From contig NZ_JAHVAH010000001.1 of assembly GCF_019264355.1 (NCBI RefSeq), positions 1,534,001-1,598,000 on the forward strand: DNA of 64,000 nt, read 5' to 3'. Source of the DNA: Sphingomicrobium clamense. Its GTDB lineage: Bacteria > Pseudomonadota > Alphaproteobacteria > Sphingomonadales > Sphingomonadaceae. Shown here piece by piece: positions 15,595-24,187 of the stretch; the first letter of the stretch is position 1, and each line of letters opens with the position of its first letter. A model generated the notes under the pieces. The model saw nothing but the letters and a program-made list of their open reading frames with translations. It ran no database searches and had not been told where the DNA came from. The position numbers were made by a program, and so were the translations under genes.

Positions 15595-15599
15595 TATGA
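15381..15599 (+). CDS. Small single-span membrane protein, copy 2
   Basis: Near-identical to the ORF at 7580, with the same GGAGG site and ATG. The frame overlaps the 3' half of tRNA-Met in antisense before reaching its stop, so about the last 14 residues may not be meaningful. Substitutions relative to copy 1 keep the frame and the hydrophobic segment. Function unknown. Confidence 0.45.
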   Translation: MAAAMKENLRLGLATTLCVIGAFWWTIEDYQKDRVATLVVQSTIGLIETDAKSDAIEGMVAEEGLEPPTRGL

Positions 15600-15632
15600 T
15601 TCCGCTGCTCTAACCAGCTGAGCTACTCCGCC
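15556..15632 (-). tRNA. tRNA-Met (CAU), elongator
   Basis: A full cloverleaf on the minus strand: acceptor GGCGGAG with CTCCGCT, D-arm AGCTCAGCTGGTTAGAGC, anticodon loop ATCATAA within a GCGGA/TCCGC stem, T-arm GGGTTCAAGTCCC and encoded CCA. The sequence is the usual alphaproteobacterial elongator type. It is the insertion site for the neighbouring accessory DNA. Confidence 0.97.
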
Positions 15633-15772
15633 CCATGCCATGAGGCGCGCCGGACAAGCGGCGCTGCGGGGCGTGCCTATAGGGCGGCTTTCCAAACCGG
15701 TCAACGCCGAAAGGAACTGCTTGTGCTCACCGCCGTTGCACCTTCGAACATCCGTTTTTCGAAAGCAGGGCC

Positions 15773-16186
15773 ATGGAATTCTCGACCCCACTCGACATGT
15801 TGTGCCGCATCATCTTTCGCGCCCGCGAATATGAAGCGCAGATCCCGACCAACTATGACGAGGACGAATCGCCCGACAATGTCGACGGAGACGATGAGGA
15901 CGAGGCCTTCTCCGTCCTCGACGACGACATCAACACGTCTGTCGAGGAGGAGCTGGTCGGTACGCTCGAGGACCTTGCCGACGACCAGATCGCCGAAGTG
16001 TACGCGCTCGCGCTGATCGGGCGCGGCGACTACGAGGCAGCCGACTGGGACGAGGCGATCGAGGCGGCGGGCGAGGAAGGCGACATTCCCGAACAGATTC
16101 TCGAAATGCCGATGTTCGCCTCTTTGCTCGAAAGCGGGATGGCGGCCTTCGACCTCGACTGCGACGGGGTCGGCACGCTGACCTAG
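15773..16186 (+). CDS. DUF3775-family protein
   Basis: 137-residue very acidic protein (long Asp/Glu-rich segment at residues 27-60) followed by a helical part with DLADDQIAEVYALALIGRGDYEAADWDEAI. The arrangement fits DUF3775, a family frequent in alphaproteobacteria and without known function. AGCAGGGCC precedes the ATG. Its stop overlaps that of the convergent LigT-like gene by 4 bp. Confidence 0.7.
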   Translation: MEFSTPLDMLCRIIFRAREYEAQIPTNYDEDESPDNVDGDDEDEAFSVLDDDINTSVEEELVGTLEDLADDQIAEVYALALIGRGDYEAADWDEAIEAAGEEGDIPEQILEMPMFASLLESGMAAFDLDCDGVGTLT

Positions 16187-16704
16187 CGCGCGCTGCCGCG
16201 ACCGCGAAAATTCCAGCGGCCGATCGGCTCCCACGGGCCATCCATGTAGCGATGCAAGGCCAGCCCCGCGATCTCCAGCGGTCGCGGCTCGAAGCTGCGC
16301 TCGAGTTCAGTCTTGAGCGCCTTGGCGACCTTGGATTCGACCTTGTTCTGGATGGTGATGTGGGGGCGCCAGCCCTGATTGTCCTGCGCGGTCAACGCGC
16401 CGTGAAAATGCTCGGCGATGAGTTGGCGTAAGGCCTCGAGATCGTCCGAGCGGATGCGAAAGGCGACACCCCTGCCCAGCGACATGACTTCGGACAGCTT
16501 GGCATCGGGTTTGCGATGATGCGCCGCTAGCTGGGATAGCAGGGCCTTCGCCTCCGCCTCGAGCGAGGGCGGGAGGGCATGGAACAGTGTCAGATGCGCC
16601 TTGAGAAAATTGCGCTCTGGCGGGAAATGCTCGCGGCGTAGGCCGTCTAGTCGCGACAGGTCGCGCGCGCCCAGCATGGCAGTGACGATCAATGCTCCGG
16701 CCAT
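16183..16704 (-). CDS. 2'-5' RNA ligase/LigT-like phosphoesterase superfamily protein
   Basis: Shows the two His-x-Thr/Ser-x motifs of the 2H phosphoesterase fold: HLTLFHAL in the N-terminal half and HITIQNKV in the C-terminal half, about 90 residues apart. Length of 173 residues is normal. The ATG at 16704 is preferred because GGAGAG lies before it; a longer start at 16725 has no site. Substrate unknown: members act on 2'-5' linked or cyclic phosphodiesters in RNA or nucleotides. Confidence 0.8.
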   Translation of the reverse strand: MAGALIVTAMLGARDLSRLDGLRREHFPPERNFLKAHLTLFHALPPSLEAEAKALLSQLAAHHRKPDAKLSEVMSLGRGVAFRIRSDDLEALRQLIAEHFHGALTAQDNQGWRPHITIQNKVESKVAKALKTELERSFEPRPLEIAGLALHRYMDGPWEPIGRWNFRGRGSAR

Positions 16705-16804
16705 TCGCTCTCCAATCCCCGCCATCCGTCGAAGCGACGGGACAAAGCCTGTCCAGCCGTCTATGAGGCGCGGCGAATCAAACGTTCATCGGAGAGGATG
16801 TTCC

Positions 16805-17914
16805 ATGCGCATCGGTGTGCCCAAGGAAATCAAGAATCACGAATATCGCGTCGGGTTGACGCCCAGCTCGGTCGCCGAACTGGTCAATCACGGGCACGAA
16901 GTCTTCGTCGAGACCAAGGCGGGCTGCGGCATCGACTTCGACGATGATCACTACCGCCGCATCGGTGCGACCATCCTCGATAGTGCGCAGGACGTGTTCG
17001 ACACGGCCGAGATGATCGTAAAGGTGAAGGAGCCTCAGCCAAGCGAAATCGCAATGCTGAAGCCGCACCACACGCTCTACACCTACCTTCACCTCGCCGC
17101 CGACAAGCCGCAGACCGAGGGCCTGATGAAGTCGGGCGCGACCTGCATCGCCTACGAGACCGTCACGAGCCCGGCCAACACGCTCCCGCTGCTGAAGCCG
17201 ATGAGCGAAGTCGCGGGCCGCATGTCAGTGCACGTCGGCCAGCACTATCTTGAAAAAGAACAGGGCGGTCGCGGCGTTCTCCTTGGCGGGGTTCCGGGCG
17301 TGAACCCTGGCAAGGTCGCGATCTTCGGCGGCGGCGTCGCGGGCATCAACGCGGCGATGATGGCGACCGGCCTGCGCGCCGATGTCACTATCTACGACAT
17401 CAACCCCGACCGTCTTGCCGAGCTCGACCTGCACTTCGGGTCGACCATTAAAACGCAATATGCGTCGAAACCCGCGATCGAGCGCGCGGTGGCCGAGAGC
17501 CACCTCGTCATTGGCGCGGTGCTGGTGCCGGGCGCCGCCGCGCCCAAGCTGGTCACGCGCGAGATGCTATCGACCATGAAGCGCGGCAGCGTGCTAGTCG
17601 ACATCGCGATCGACCAGGGCGGATGCTTCGAGACCTCGAAGGCGACCACGCATGACGATCCGGTCTACGAGGTCGACGGCATCATTCACTATTGTGTGGC
17701 AAACATGCCCGGCGCGGTGGCGCGTACGAGCACCTTCGCGCTCAACAATGCGACGCTGCCCGGTGCGGTGCAGATCGCAAACCTCGGGCCCGAGGAGGCG
17801 ATGCGCCGCGATCCGCACCTCGCCAACGGGCTCAACGTTTCGGACGGCAAGGTGCGTCACAAGGCGGTCGCCGACACGTTCGACGATATCGATTACGTTC
17901 CGGTCGGCTCCTGA
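16805..17914 (+). CDS. ald: Alanine dehydrogenase
   Basis: Interconverts L-alanine and pyruvate plus ammonia with NAD. The N-terminal MRIGVPKEIKNHEYRVGLTP is the family signature, with the catalytic Lys in VKVKEPQ, the catalytic His in TYLHLAADK, and the Rossmann GGGVAGINAA near residue 175. At 369 residues it is full length. AGAGGAT precedes the ATG at 16805. The 3' end overlaps the convergent ccm cluster by 22 bp. It is divergent from the LigT-like gene. Confidence 0.95.
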   Translation: MRIGVPKEIKNHEYRVGLTPSSVAELVNHGHEVFVETKAGCGIDFDDDHYRRIGATILDSAQDVFDTAEMIVKVKEPQPSEIAMLKPHHTLYTYLHLAADKPQTEGLMKSGATCIAYETVTSPANTLPLLKPMSEVAGRMSVHVGQHYLEKEQGGRGVLLGGVPGVNPGKVAIFGGGVAGINAAMMATGLRADVTIYDINPDRLAELDLHFGSTIKTQYASKPAIERAVAESHLVIGAVLVPGAAAPKLVTREMLSTMKRGSVLVDIAIDQGGCFETSKATTHDDPVYEVDGIIHYCVANMPGAVARTSTFALNNATLPGAVQIANLGPEEAMRRDPHLANGLNVSDGKVRHKAVADTFDDIDYVPVGS

Positions 17915-18510
17915 CCCTCGGTCAGCGCCAGCCCGCCCTCGATAAATTCGCGCCACGGCGCTTCGGCTGGCGTTTCTTTCAGGAGCGCCAGCCAATCTTC
18001 GCGCGCGCCCTCCGCATCGCCCGAGCGTAGCTTGGCGAGCGCGTAGAAGAAGCGCGGGCCGGGATGGTCGGGCGCCAGGCCGACCGCACGTTCGTAGGCG
18101 AGCTGCGCGGCGGGTGTCAGCGTCCCGGCATCGTCGACCAGCGCGTTGGCATAGCCGGTCCACAGCGCGAAATTGCGCGGGTTCTCGCGCACTGCCGAGC
18201 CGAGGATGCCCGCGGCCATGCGCGTCTTGCCGCGCGCAGCGAAGGCTTCGGCCATGTTGAACCAGCGATCGCTAGCCTGGAATTGTCCAAAGAAGACGGT
18301 GCGCGCGCCGGTCAGCGGGAGCGGCGGCTGGCTCTCTGCAGTGACGCGCGGGTCGGCGGGGAGGCCGGGTCGACCGAACAGGGCATAGCCTGCCCCGCCC
18401 AGCATTAACGCCGCGGCCACCAGCGTCAGGCGCGGGCCGCGAATGCCTGCCAGCCAGAAGATGCCGAGCAGGAGCAGGACGATGCCCAGCAGGATGAGGA
18501 AGCCCGTCAT
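17893..18510 (-). CDS. ccmI: CcmI/CycH-like TPR protein of cytochrome c maturation
   Basis: About 205 residues: two membrane spans at the N-terminus (TGFLILLGIVLLLLGIFWL and the next), then TPR-like helices (WFNMAEAFAARGKTRMAAGIL, LAYERAVGLAPDHPG). CcmI holds apocytochrome c for heme ligation. The protein is shorter than E. coli CcmH/NrfG-type members, as is common in alphaproteobacteria. The start at 18510 overlaps the ccmH stop by 4 bp, the last gene of the ccm operon. Confidence 0.75.
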   Translation of the reverse strand: MTGFLILLGIVLLLLGIFWLAGIRGPRLTLVAAALMLGGAGYALFGRPGLPADPRVTAESQPPLPLTGARTVFFGQFQASDRWFNMAEAFAARGKTRMAAGILGSAVRENPRNFALWTGYANALVDDAGTLTPAAQLAYERAVGLAPDHPGPRFFYALAKLRSGDAEGAREDWLALLKETPAEAPWREFIEGGLALTEGQEPTGT

Positions 18511-18881
18511 TCTCCGCTCTTCCTGCGAAAACGGCCGCGCACGAGGAAGAGGCCGAGCGCAAGCAATAGCAGCGGGGCGAGGAAAAGCGGCCACAGCAGC
18601 GGGTTGCTGGTCGTGGGTTTGTAGCTGACCCAGTCGCCGTAGCGCTCGATCAGGTAAGTCCTTATTTCTTCGGGACTTTCACCCGCTTCGATGCGCGTGC
18701 GGACGAGGTGGCGCATATCGCCGGCCATGTCGGCGTCGCTGTCGGCGATCGACTGGCCCTGGCAGACGAGGCAGCGCAATTCTTCCATCAGCGCGGCGGC
18801 CTCGGCTTCCTTAGCCGGGTCCTCGAGCTGGGTGTTGGCGAGCGGCGCGGAGGCGAGCGCGGCGGCAAGAAGCCAGATCAT
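18507..18881 (-). CDS. ccmH: Cytochrome c maturation protein CcmH
   Basis: 124-residue thiol reductase-like protein with an N-terminal signal, the hallmark LRCLVCQGQSI (Cys 37 and Cys 40), the three-helix domain and a C-terminal membrane anchor near LLWPLFLAPLLLLALGLFLV. It reduces the CXXCH disulfide of apocytochrome c. Overlaps ccmG and ccmI by 4 bp each. Confidence 0.93.
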   Translation of the reverse strand: MIWLLAAALASAPLANTQLEDPAKEAEAAALMEELRCLVCQGQSIADSDADMAGDMRHLVRTRIEAGESPEEIRTYLIERYGDWVSYKPTTSNPLLWPLFLAPLLLLALGLFLVRGRFRRKSGE

Positions 18882-19393
18882 TGGACCGCCTCCCATTCCG
18901 CCAAGATCACCTCGACATCGGCAGGCATGATCGGGCCCTGGTGGTGATAGGTGATGACGCCGTTGCGATCGACGATGAAGCTTTCCGGGACGCCCGAGGC
19001 GCCAAAGGCGATCATCGCCGCGCTGTCGGGATCGGTGCCAATGGCCGCGAACGGGTCGCCATGGCGGTCGAGGAAATCGCGCACCGCCCCGGGCGTGTCG
19101 CGCACGGCGATGGCGTCGATCGTCACGCCGCGCGCCGCGAGCGCGTCGAGCAGGGGCGCCTCGGCGATGCAGGGAATGCACCAGCTGCCGAACAGGTTGA
19201 CCATGCGCGGACCCTCGAGCGAGGCGCTGGAGAGGCCGGGGCGATCCTCGAACATCGGCTCGAGCGCGAATTCGGGGACAGGCTGGCCGACCAGCTGGCT
19301 GCGCACGCGTTCTTCGCCCGGCACTGCGAGGCGCCACGCGGCGATGGCGACGATGACGAGCAGGACGATGAGGGGGAGGAAGCGTTTTACCAT
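18878..19393 (-). CDS. ccmG: Thiol:disulfide interchange protein CcmG/DsbE
   Basis: Membrane-anchored periplasmic thioredoxin-fold protein. N-terminal anchor at residues 5-22, active site GSWCIPC with Cys 72 and Cys 75, and the cis-Pro loop at GVPESFIVDRNG. Supplies electrons to CcmH and apocytochrome c. ATG 19393 begins the anchor and overlaps ccmF by 7 bp. Confidence 0.93.
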   Translation of the reverse strand: MVKRFLPLIVLLVIVAIAAWRLAVPGEERVRSQLVGQPVPEFALEPMFEDRPGLSSASLEGPRMVNLFGSWCIPCIAEAPLLDALAARGVTIDAIAVRDTPGAVRDFLDRHGDPFAAIGTDPDSAAMIAFGASGVPESFIVDRNGVITYHHQGPIMPADVEVILAEWEAVQ

Positions 19394-21315
19394 GCGCCCG
19401 GCTCCTTGATACGCTTGGCGCGTCGGCGCTCGCCCAGCGTCCGCCCAATGAGCGCCACGAGGCCGCCTAGCGCGACGAGGAGACCGCCGAGCCAGATGAG
19501 CGTCACGAAGGGCTTCCACCACAGGCGCAGCTGCCAACCCTCATTCTCGCTCCCCTCGCCCAGCACCGCGTAGAGCTGTCCGTCCCAGCGACTCGCAAGC
19601 GCGGCTTCGCTGGTCACGGTGGGCGGCGAGGTGAAGGCGCGCGACTGCGGCTTGAGCACCTCGACCCCGTCACCGCGGCTGGCGAGCAGGGTCGCCTGCA
19701 CCGCAGTCCAGTTGTCGCCAACGACCGGCTCGACGCTTTCGTAGCGGATGGTCCAGGGGCCGACCTCGACCTGTTCTCCGGGCAAGGCGCGCACGAGACG
19801 CTCCTGCGTGAACGAGGCCTCCGACGCCATTCCGGCGAGCGCGAAGGCAAGCCCTGCATGCGCGATCACCATCCCCCATAAAGAGAGCGGCGTGCGGCGC
19901 AGGTTGCGCCCGACCAACGGCGCGAGGCTGGCGACGAACAGGCCCGGCGCGATGGCCAGCCCGAGCCGCGACAGCCAGCTCATCTCGAGCCCGAGCACCA
20001 GCGTGCCCGCAAGCGTGGCGGCGGAGACGAGCGCGGCGATCGACACCGACTTCGGAATGGGCCTGCGGTCGCGGCGCCAGCGCAGCATCGGGCCGATGAA
20101 CAGGAGCAGCGCCAGGAGCAGCGCGAAGGGTCCGATGACGAGATTGAAATAAGGCGGGCCGACCGACACGCGGCTGCCGAGTGCCTCGGCGACGACAGGG
20201 TAGAGCGTGCCGATGAAGACCAGCGCCAGGATGATCGACAGCAGCAAATTGTTGGCGACCAGCGCGCCCTCGCGGCTCTTGTAATCGAACCGTTCGCCTT
20301 CCTTGACGGTCGCGATGGTCATGCCGAACAGGGTCAGCGCTCCGCCGACATAGATGGCGAGCAAGGCGAGGATGTAGCTGCCCCGCGTCGGATCGACCGC
20401 GAAGGCATGAACCGAAGTGAGGATGCCTGATCGCACGAGGAAGGTGCCGACCATCGACATGGAAAAGGCGACCAGCGCGAGCATCATCGTCCACGCCATA
20501 AGCGCCCCGCGCGCGGCGAGCACGCCGACCGAATGGAGCAAGGCGGTCGCTGCAAGCCACGGCATGAGCGAGGCGTTTTCGACCGGGTCCCAGAACCAGT
20601 AGCCGCCCCAGCCAAGCTCGTAATAGGCCCAGTAGCTGCCCGCGACGATGCCCGCGGTGAGGAACACCCAGCTGCCCAAGACCCAGGGGCGCATGGCACG
20701 TCCGAGCGCCGGCCCGACCTGCCGCGTGATCATGCCCGCGATGGCGATGGAAAAGGCGACCGAGAGGCCGACATAGCCGAGGTAGAGGGTCGGCGGATGA
20801 AAGGCGAGGCCCGGGTCCTGCAGCAACGGATTGAGCCCCCTGCCCTCGATCGCCGAGGGGTTGAGCCGCTCGAACGGGTTGGAGGCGAGCAACAGGAAGG
20901 TGAAAAAGCCGAGCCCGAGCGCTGCCTGTGCGCCAAGCGTTGCCGAAAGCACGCGCCCATCGAGCCGCCGCGCGAGCCAGGCCAGCGCCCCGCCCGAAAG
21001 CGACAGCACCATGACCCAAAGGAGCATCGAGCCTTCGTGATTGCCCCATGCGCCGGAGACCTTGTAGAGCATCGGCTTGGCACTGTGCGAATGCGCGGCG
21101 ACCAGCTTCACCGACATGTCCGACTGAACGAAAACGGTGATCAGGCAGGCGAAGGCGAAGACCGCGAGTAGGCCCTGCGCCATGGCGATGCCGCGCATGG
21201 CCCTGAGGCGTCCGAGACTATGGGTGAGCCGCCAGTCGACGACCGCGAAGCCCAGCTGCGCAAGGCACAGGGCAGCGGCGAGCCACAGGGCGACGTGGCC
21301 GGCTTCCGCGATCAC
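19387..21315 (-). CDS. ccmF: Heme lyase CcmF
   Basis: Large multi-span protein (642 residues) with the WWD heme-handling segment at residues 236-253 (WGGYWFWDPVENASLMPW). It attaches heme delivered by holo-CcmE to apocytochrome c in the periplasm. Length and the soluble loop near the C-terminus are typical. Overlaps ccmE by 4 bp. Confidence 0.95.
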   Translation of the reverse strand: MIAEAGHVALWLAAALCLAQLGFAVVDWRLTHSLGRLRAMRGIAMAQGLLAVFAFACLITVFVQSDMSVKLVAAHSHSAKPMLYKVSGAWGNHEGSMLLWVMVLSLSGGALAWLARRLDGRVLSATLGAQAALGLGFFTFLLLASNPFERLNPSAIEGRGLNPLLQDPGLAFHPPTLYLGYVGLSVAFSIAIAGMITRQVGPALGRAMRPWVLGSWVFLTAGIVAGSYWAYYELGWGGYWFWDPVENASLMPWLAATALLHSVGVLAARGALMAWTMMLALVAFSMSMVGTFLVRSGILTSVHAFAVDPTRGSYILALLAIYVGGALTLFGMTIATVKEGERFDYKSREGALVANNLLLSIILALVFIGTLYPVVAEALGSRVSVGPPYFNLVIGPFALLLALLLFIGPMLRWRRDRRPIPKSVSIAALVSAATLAGTLVLGLEMSWLSRLGLAIAPGLFVASLAPLVGRNLRRTPLSLWGMVIAHAGLAFALAGMASEASFTQERLVRALPGEQVEVGPWTIRYESVEPVVGDNWTAVQATLLASRGDGVEVLKPQSRAFTSPPTVTSEAALASRWDGQLYAVLGEGSENEGWQLRLWWKPFVTLIWLGGLLVALGGLVALIGRTLGERRRAKRIKEPGAW

Positions 21316-21752
21316 GGCGCCACCGTCTCCTGCGTCGCGTCGAGGTCGCCCAGCTCGGGCGGCATGTAGCGCTCGTCATGCTTGGCGAGGATCTTGTCGG
21401 CGTCGAAGTTGCGATCGCGCGTCACGCGCCCTTCGGCAACCACCCCGCTGCCCTCGCGAAACAGGTCGGGCACGATACCGGTGAAGGTCACTACGACTTC
21501 ATGCTCGAGATCTTCGACCGTGAAACGAGTAGTGACGCCGTCATCTAGTTTCTCGATCGAACCTTGCTCGACCATCCCGCCGAGCCGCAGCGGCTGGTCG
21601 GGCGCATAGTCGGTGGTCGCAATATCGGTCGGGGTGACGAAGTAGGCAGCGCGGTCCTGCAAGCCCCAGAGGGCGAGCCCGGAGGCCGCGGCAATCGCGA
21701 GCAATGCGGCCATGGCGAGCAGCAGGCGCTGGTTCTTGGGTCGCATCATCAT
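21312..21752 (-). CDS. ccmE: Heme chaperone CcmE
   Basis: Periplasmic heme carrier with an N-terminal membrane anchor (residues 9-29), a beta-barrel core and the heme-binding motif AKHDERYMPPE, where His 125 binds heme covalently and Tyr 129 assists. The start could be any of three consecutive ATG codons; the first overlaps the ccmD stop by 4 bp. Confidence 0.94.
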   Translation of the reverse strand: MMMRPKNQRLLLAMAALLAIAAASGLALWGLQDRAAYFVTPTDIATTDYAPDQPLRLGGMVEQGSIEKLDDGVTTRFTVEDLEHEVVVTFTGIVPDLFREGSGVVAEGRVTRDRNFDADKILAKHDERYMPPELGDLDATQETVAP

Positions 21753-21877
21753 GGGCGGCGCAGCGCCTCGACGTCGGCTTCGGCCTTGCGCATGGCGAGA
21801 AAGCTCAGGACGACGAGCCCTGCAGTCGCGACCAGCGTGACCGAATAGGCGGCGATAACAAACGGCCAGGGGTTCAT
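21749..21877 (-). CDS. ccmD: Cytochrome c maturation protein CcmD
   Basis: 42-residue single-span protein (NPWPFVIAAYSVTLVATAGL) in the canonical position between ccmC and ccmE, overlapping both by 4 bp. CcmD helps release holo-CcmE from the CcmABC complex. Assigned from size, hydrophobicity and operon position. Confidence 0.85.
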   Translation of the reverse strand: MNPWPFVIAAYSVTLVATAGLVVLSFLAMRKAEADVEALRRP

Positions 21878-22608
21878 TCGTCGCCCTCCGCCTGCCGCCG
21901 CAGCCGCGCCTCGAGCTTGGTGCGCGCCAGCTCGGTTCGCATGCGCATTAGCACCACGCTTGCGAACAGCAAGGTGAAGCCGATCAGCGAGAAGAGCAGC
22001 GGCCAGCCCATCGACGGGTCGATCGTATTCTTGCCCTGGATGATCGAGATGGACGCGCCCTGATGGAGCGTGTTCCACCACACGACCGAATAATGGATGA
22101 TCGGGATGTTGACCGCACCGACGATACCGAAAATGGCGCTGATCCGCCCTTCGTTGCCGGGTCCGCGTTCCTTTTCCGCGCTGCTCAGTGCGATATAGGC
22201 GAGGTAGAGGAAAAACAGCACCAGCATCGAGGTCAGCCGCCCGTCCCATTCCCACCAGGTGCCCCAGGTCGGGCGGCCCCAGATCGAACCGGTGACGAGG
22301 CACAAGGCGGCGAAGGTCGCGCCGACGGGCGCAAGCGCGCGGGCGGCGACGCCGGCAAGCGGGTGGCGCCAGACCAGCTGCATCAGCGACGCGATGGCAA
22401 TACCCGTCCACGCCCCCATGCCGAGCCAGGCCGACGGCAGGTGAATGTAGAGAATGCGCGCGCTGTCACCTTGCAGATAGTCGGGCGGCGCGAAGAACAG
22501 GCCCCAGACGAGACCGACCGTTATTGCCGCGAGACCGAGCATCAGCGTCCACCCGGTGAGCGGACGCGCATAATTCAGGAATCGGGCGGGGTTGGCGAAA
22601 CGGTGCAT
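21874..22608 (-). CDS. ccmC: Heme exporter/handling protein CcmC
   Basis: Six-span membrane protein (244 residues) with the WWD-type segment at residues 110-124 (WGRPTWGTWWEWDGR) that loads heme onto CcmE, with conserved His residues at IHLPSAW and IIHYSVVWW. It is the first gene of the ccmCDEFGHI run. The ABC genes ccmA and ccmB are not adjacent and must lie elsewhere. Confidence 0.94.
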   Translation of the reverse strand: MHRFANPARFLNYARPLTGWTLMLGLAAITVGLVWGLFFAPPDYLQGDSARILYIHLPSAWLGMGAWTGIAIASLMQLVWRHPLAGVAARALAPVGATFAALCLVTGSIWGRPTWGTWWEWDGRLTSMLVLFFLYLAYIALSSAEKERGPGNEGRISAIFGIVGAVNIPIIHYSVVWWNTLHQGASISIIQGKNTIDPSMGWPLLFSLIGFTLLFASVVLMRMRTELARTKLEARLRRQAEGDE

Positions 22609-22648
22609 CGGCTTCGCTGTTAGCCGCTATCGGGTGGTGCTGCCAGTC

Positions 22649-23701
22649 TTAGCCGCGACCGATCAGCCGCTGGGCCATCGCGTCGGCAACCGCGGCCGGA
22701 TCGCGCCCGCTCGCTTCGCTTTCGTCCCAGATCTGGTCGAGACGCGTCGGGATCGCCTCGATGCGCTGGCGCACGAGGTCGGCGCCGCCATCCTTCAGAT
22801 ATTCGGTCGAGACGTTGATAATGCCGCCGGCGTTGATGACGTAGTCGGGGCAGTAGAGGATGTCGCGCGCCTGCAGGCGCTTTCCGTCGTCGCGGGTGGC
22901 GAGCTGGTTGTTGGCCGCGCCGGCAATGATGCCCGTGTTGAGCTTGGCGATGCTGTCCTCGGTGAGGATGGCGCCGAGCGCGCAGGGGCTGACCACGTCG
23001 GCCTCGATGAACAGAATATCGGCCGGATCGACGATCGTCGCGCCGGTTTCGGCGGCGAGCGCCTCGACACGGTCGGTGGCAACGTCGGCGATCGACAGGC
23101 GAGCGTCCTCGTCGGCGCAATGGCGCGCCAGGTGGCTGGCCACGCTGCCTGCGCCCTGGATCGCGATGTGCAGGCCGTCGAGATTGTCCTTGCCGAGCTT
23201 GCGCTTCACCGCGGCCTTGAGGCCGAGGAAGACGCCAAGCGCCGTATGCGGCCCGGGATCGCCGCCGACTTCGGCGCCGTCTTCGACCGGCAGGCCAGCG
23301 ACGTAATCCGTATGCTCGGAAATCGCGATCATGTCCTCGACGGTCATGCCGACATCTTCGGCGGTGACGTAATTGCCGCCCAGGCGGTCGACCGCACGCG
23401 CGAAGGCGGCGATCATTTCGGGCGTCTTGGTCTTGTTCTCGTCGGCGAGGATGACCGTCTTGCCACCACCCAGCGGAAGGCCGGCCATGGCATTCTTGTA
23501 GCTCATCCCGCGCGACAGGCGCAGCGCATCGGTGACCGCATCGGCATGGTTGGCATAGTGCCAGAAACGCGTGCCGCCGGCCGCCGGGCCGAGGTGGGTC
23601 GAGTGCATCGCGATGACGGCTTTCAGGCCGGTCGGTTCGTCGGTGACAATGTGAACGGCCTCGTGGCCGTCAAAATCCGGCAAGCTCCACAGCGTATCCA
23701 T
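22649..23701 (-). CDS. Leucine/valine dehydrogenase-like Glu/Leu/Phe/Val dehydrogenase
   Basis: NAD-dependent oxidative deaminase of branched-chain or aromatic amino acids. Visible motifs are LGPAAGGTRFWHY, the catalytic-Lys region SYKNAMAGLPLGGGKTVI, YVTAEDVGM and the Rossmann IQGAGSVASHLA. The length (350 residues) is that of leucine dehydrogenases, not of hexameric glutamate dehydrogenases. ATG 23701 (MDTLWSLPDF) is chosen; the longer frame enters tRNA-His. Exact substrate not predictable. Confidence 0.88.
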   Translation of the reverse strand: MDTLWSLPDFDGHEAVHIVTDEPTGLKAVIAMHSTHLGPAAGGTRFWHYANHADAVTDALRLSRGMSYKNAMAGLPLGGGKTVILADENKTKTPEMIAAFARAVDRLGGNYVTAEDVGMTVEDMIAISEHTDYVAGLPVEDGAEVGGDPGPHTALGVFLGLKAAVKRKLGKDNLDGLHIAIQGAGSVASHLARHCADEDARLSIADVATDRVEALAAETGATIVDPADILFIEADVVSPCALGAILTEDSIAKLNTGIIAGAANNQLATRDDGKRLQARDILYCPDYVINAGGIINVSTEYLKDGGADLVRQRIEAIPTRLDQIWDESEASGRDPAAVADAMAQRLIGRG

Positions 23702-23728
23702 TGATGCCCTCTGTCGTGCGCAAAAAAC

Positions 23729-23806
23729 TGGGGCGATCGACGGGACTTGAACCCGCGACCCCCGGTACCACAAACCGGTGCTCTAACCAGCTGAGCTACG
23801 ATCGCC
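23729..23806 (-). tRNA. tRNA-His (GUG)
   Basis: Cloverleaf on the minus strand with acceptor GGCGATCG/CGATCGCC including the extra G at position -1 typical of tRNA-His, anticodon loop TTGTGGT, and encoded CCA. Confidence 0.96.
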
Positions 23807-24043
23807 ATATGTGCCGCCCAGCACCATCTGGCGGGCGTGCGCCGCGCTCCTTAGGCGGGCATTGCCGAGGATGCAAGCACAGTGTCGATCCGTGACGAAA
23901 TTGCACCGGATCGAACTTTCCAGTGTCGGGAACACGTCACAGGTTGAAATCCTGTCACAAGACTGTAACGATTCCGGACCGATTGTCATAGCGTAATCAT
24001 ATGATCTGTGTTAACTTAGCAAAATCGCAGGGGAGCGAGTCCC

Positions 24044-24187
24044 GTGAAGGGCGGTACCAGATTGCCGCCTGAGGGGACGCAGGCCGAGCGCGACCGAATG
24101 AAGGGCACGGCCCAGGATGTTCGGACGGGTGCAATGCGCGCAGCCTTCGATAGAATTTGGATTAGGAACGATGACCGAATTATTTGA
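24044..24187 (+). CDS. Possible 47-aa leader ORF ahead of the Crp/Fnr gene
   Basis: A GTG preceded by GGGGAGCGAG opens a 47-codon frame rich in charged residues that ends 17 bp inside the regulator gene in another frame. It could be a translationally coupled leader peptide. The rest of the 364-bp gap from 23807 holds no other convincing feature; ACAGG-7-CCTGT at about 23940 is a weak inverted repeat. Confidence 0.25.
   Translation: MKGGTRLPPEGTQAERDRMKGTAQDVRTGAMRAAFDRIWIRNDDRII

Noticed and set aside
22592..23704. A 370-codon plus-strand ORF
   Set aside because: Antisense shadow of the leucine dehydrogenase-like gene, whose motifs are unambiguous on the minus strand.
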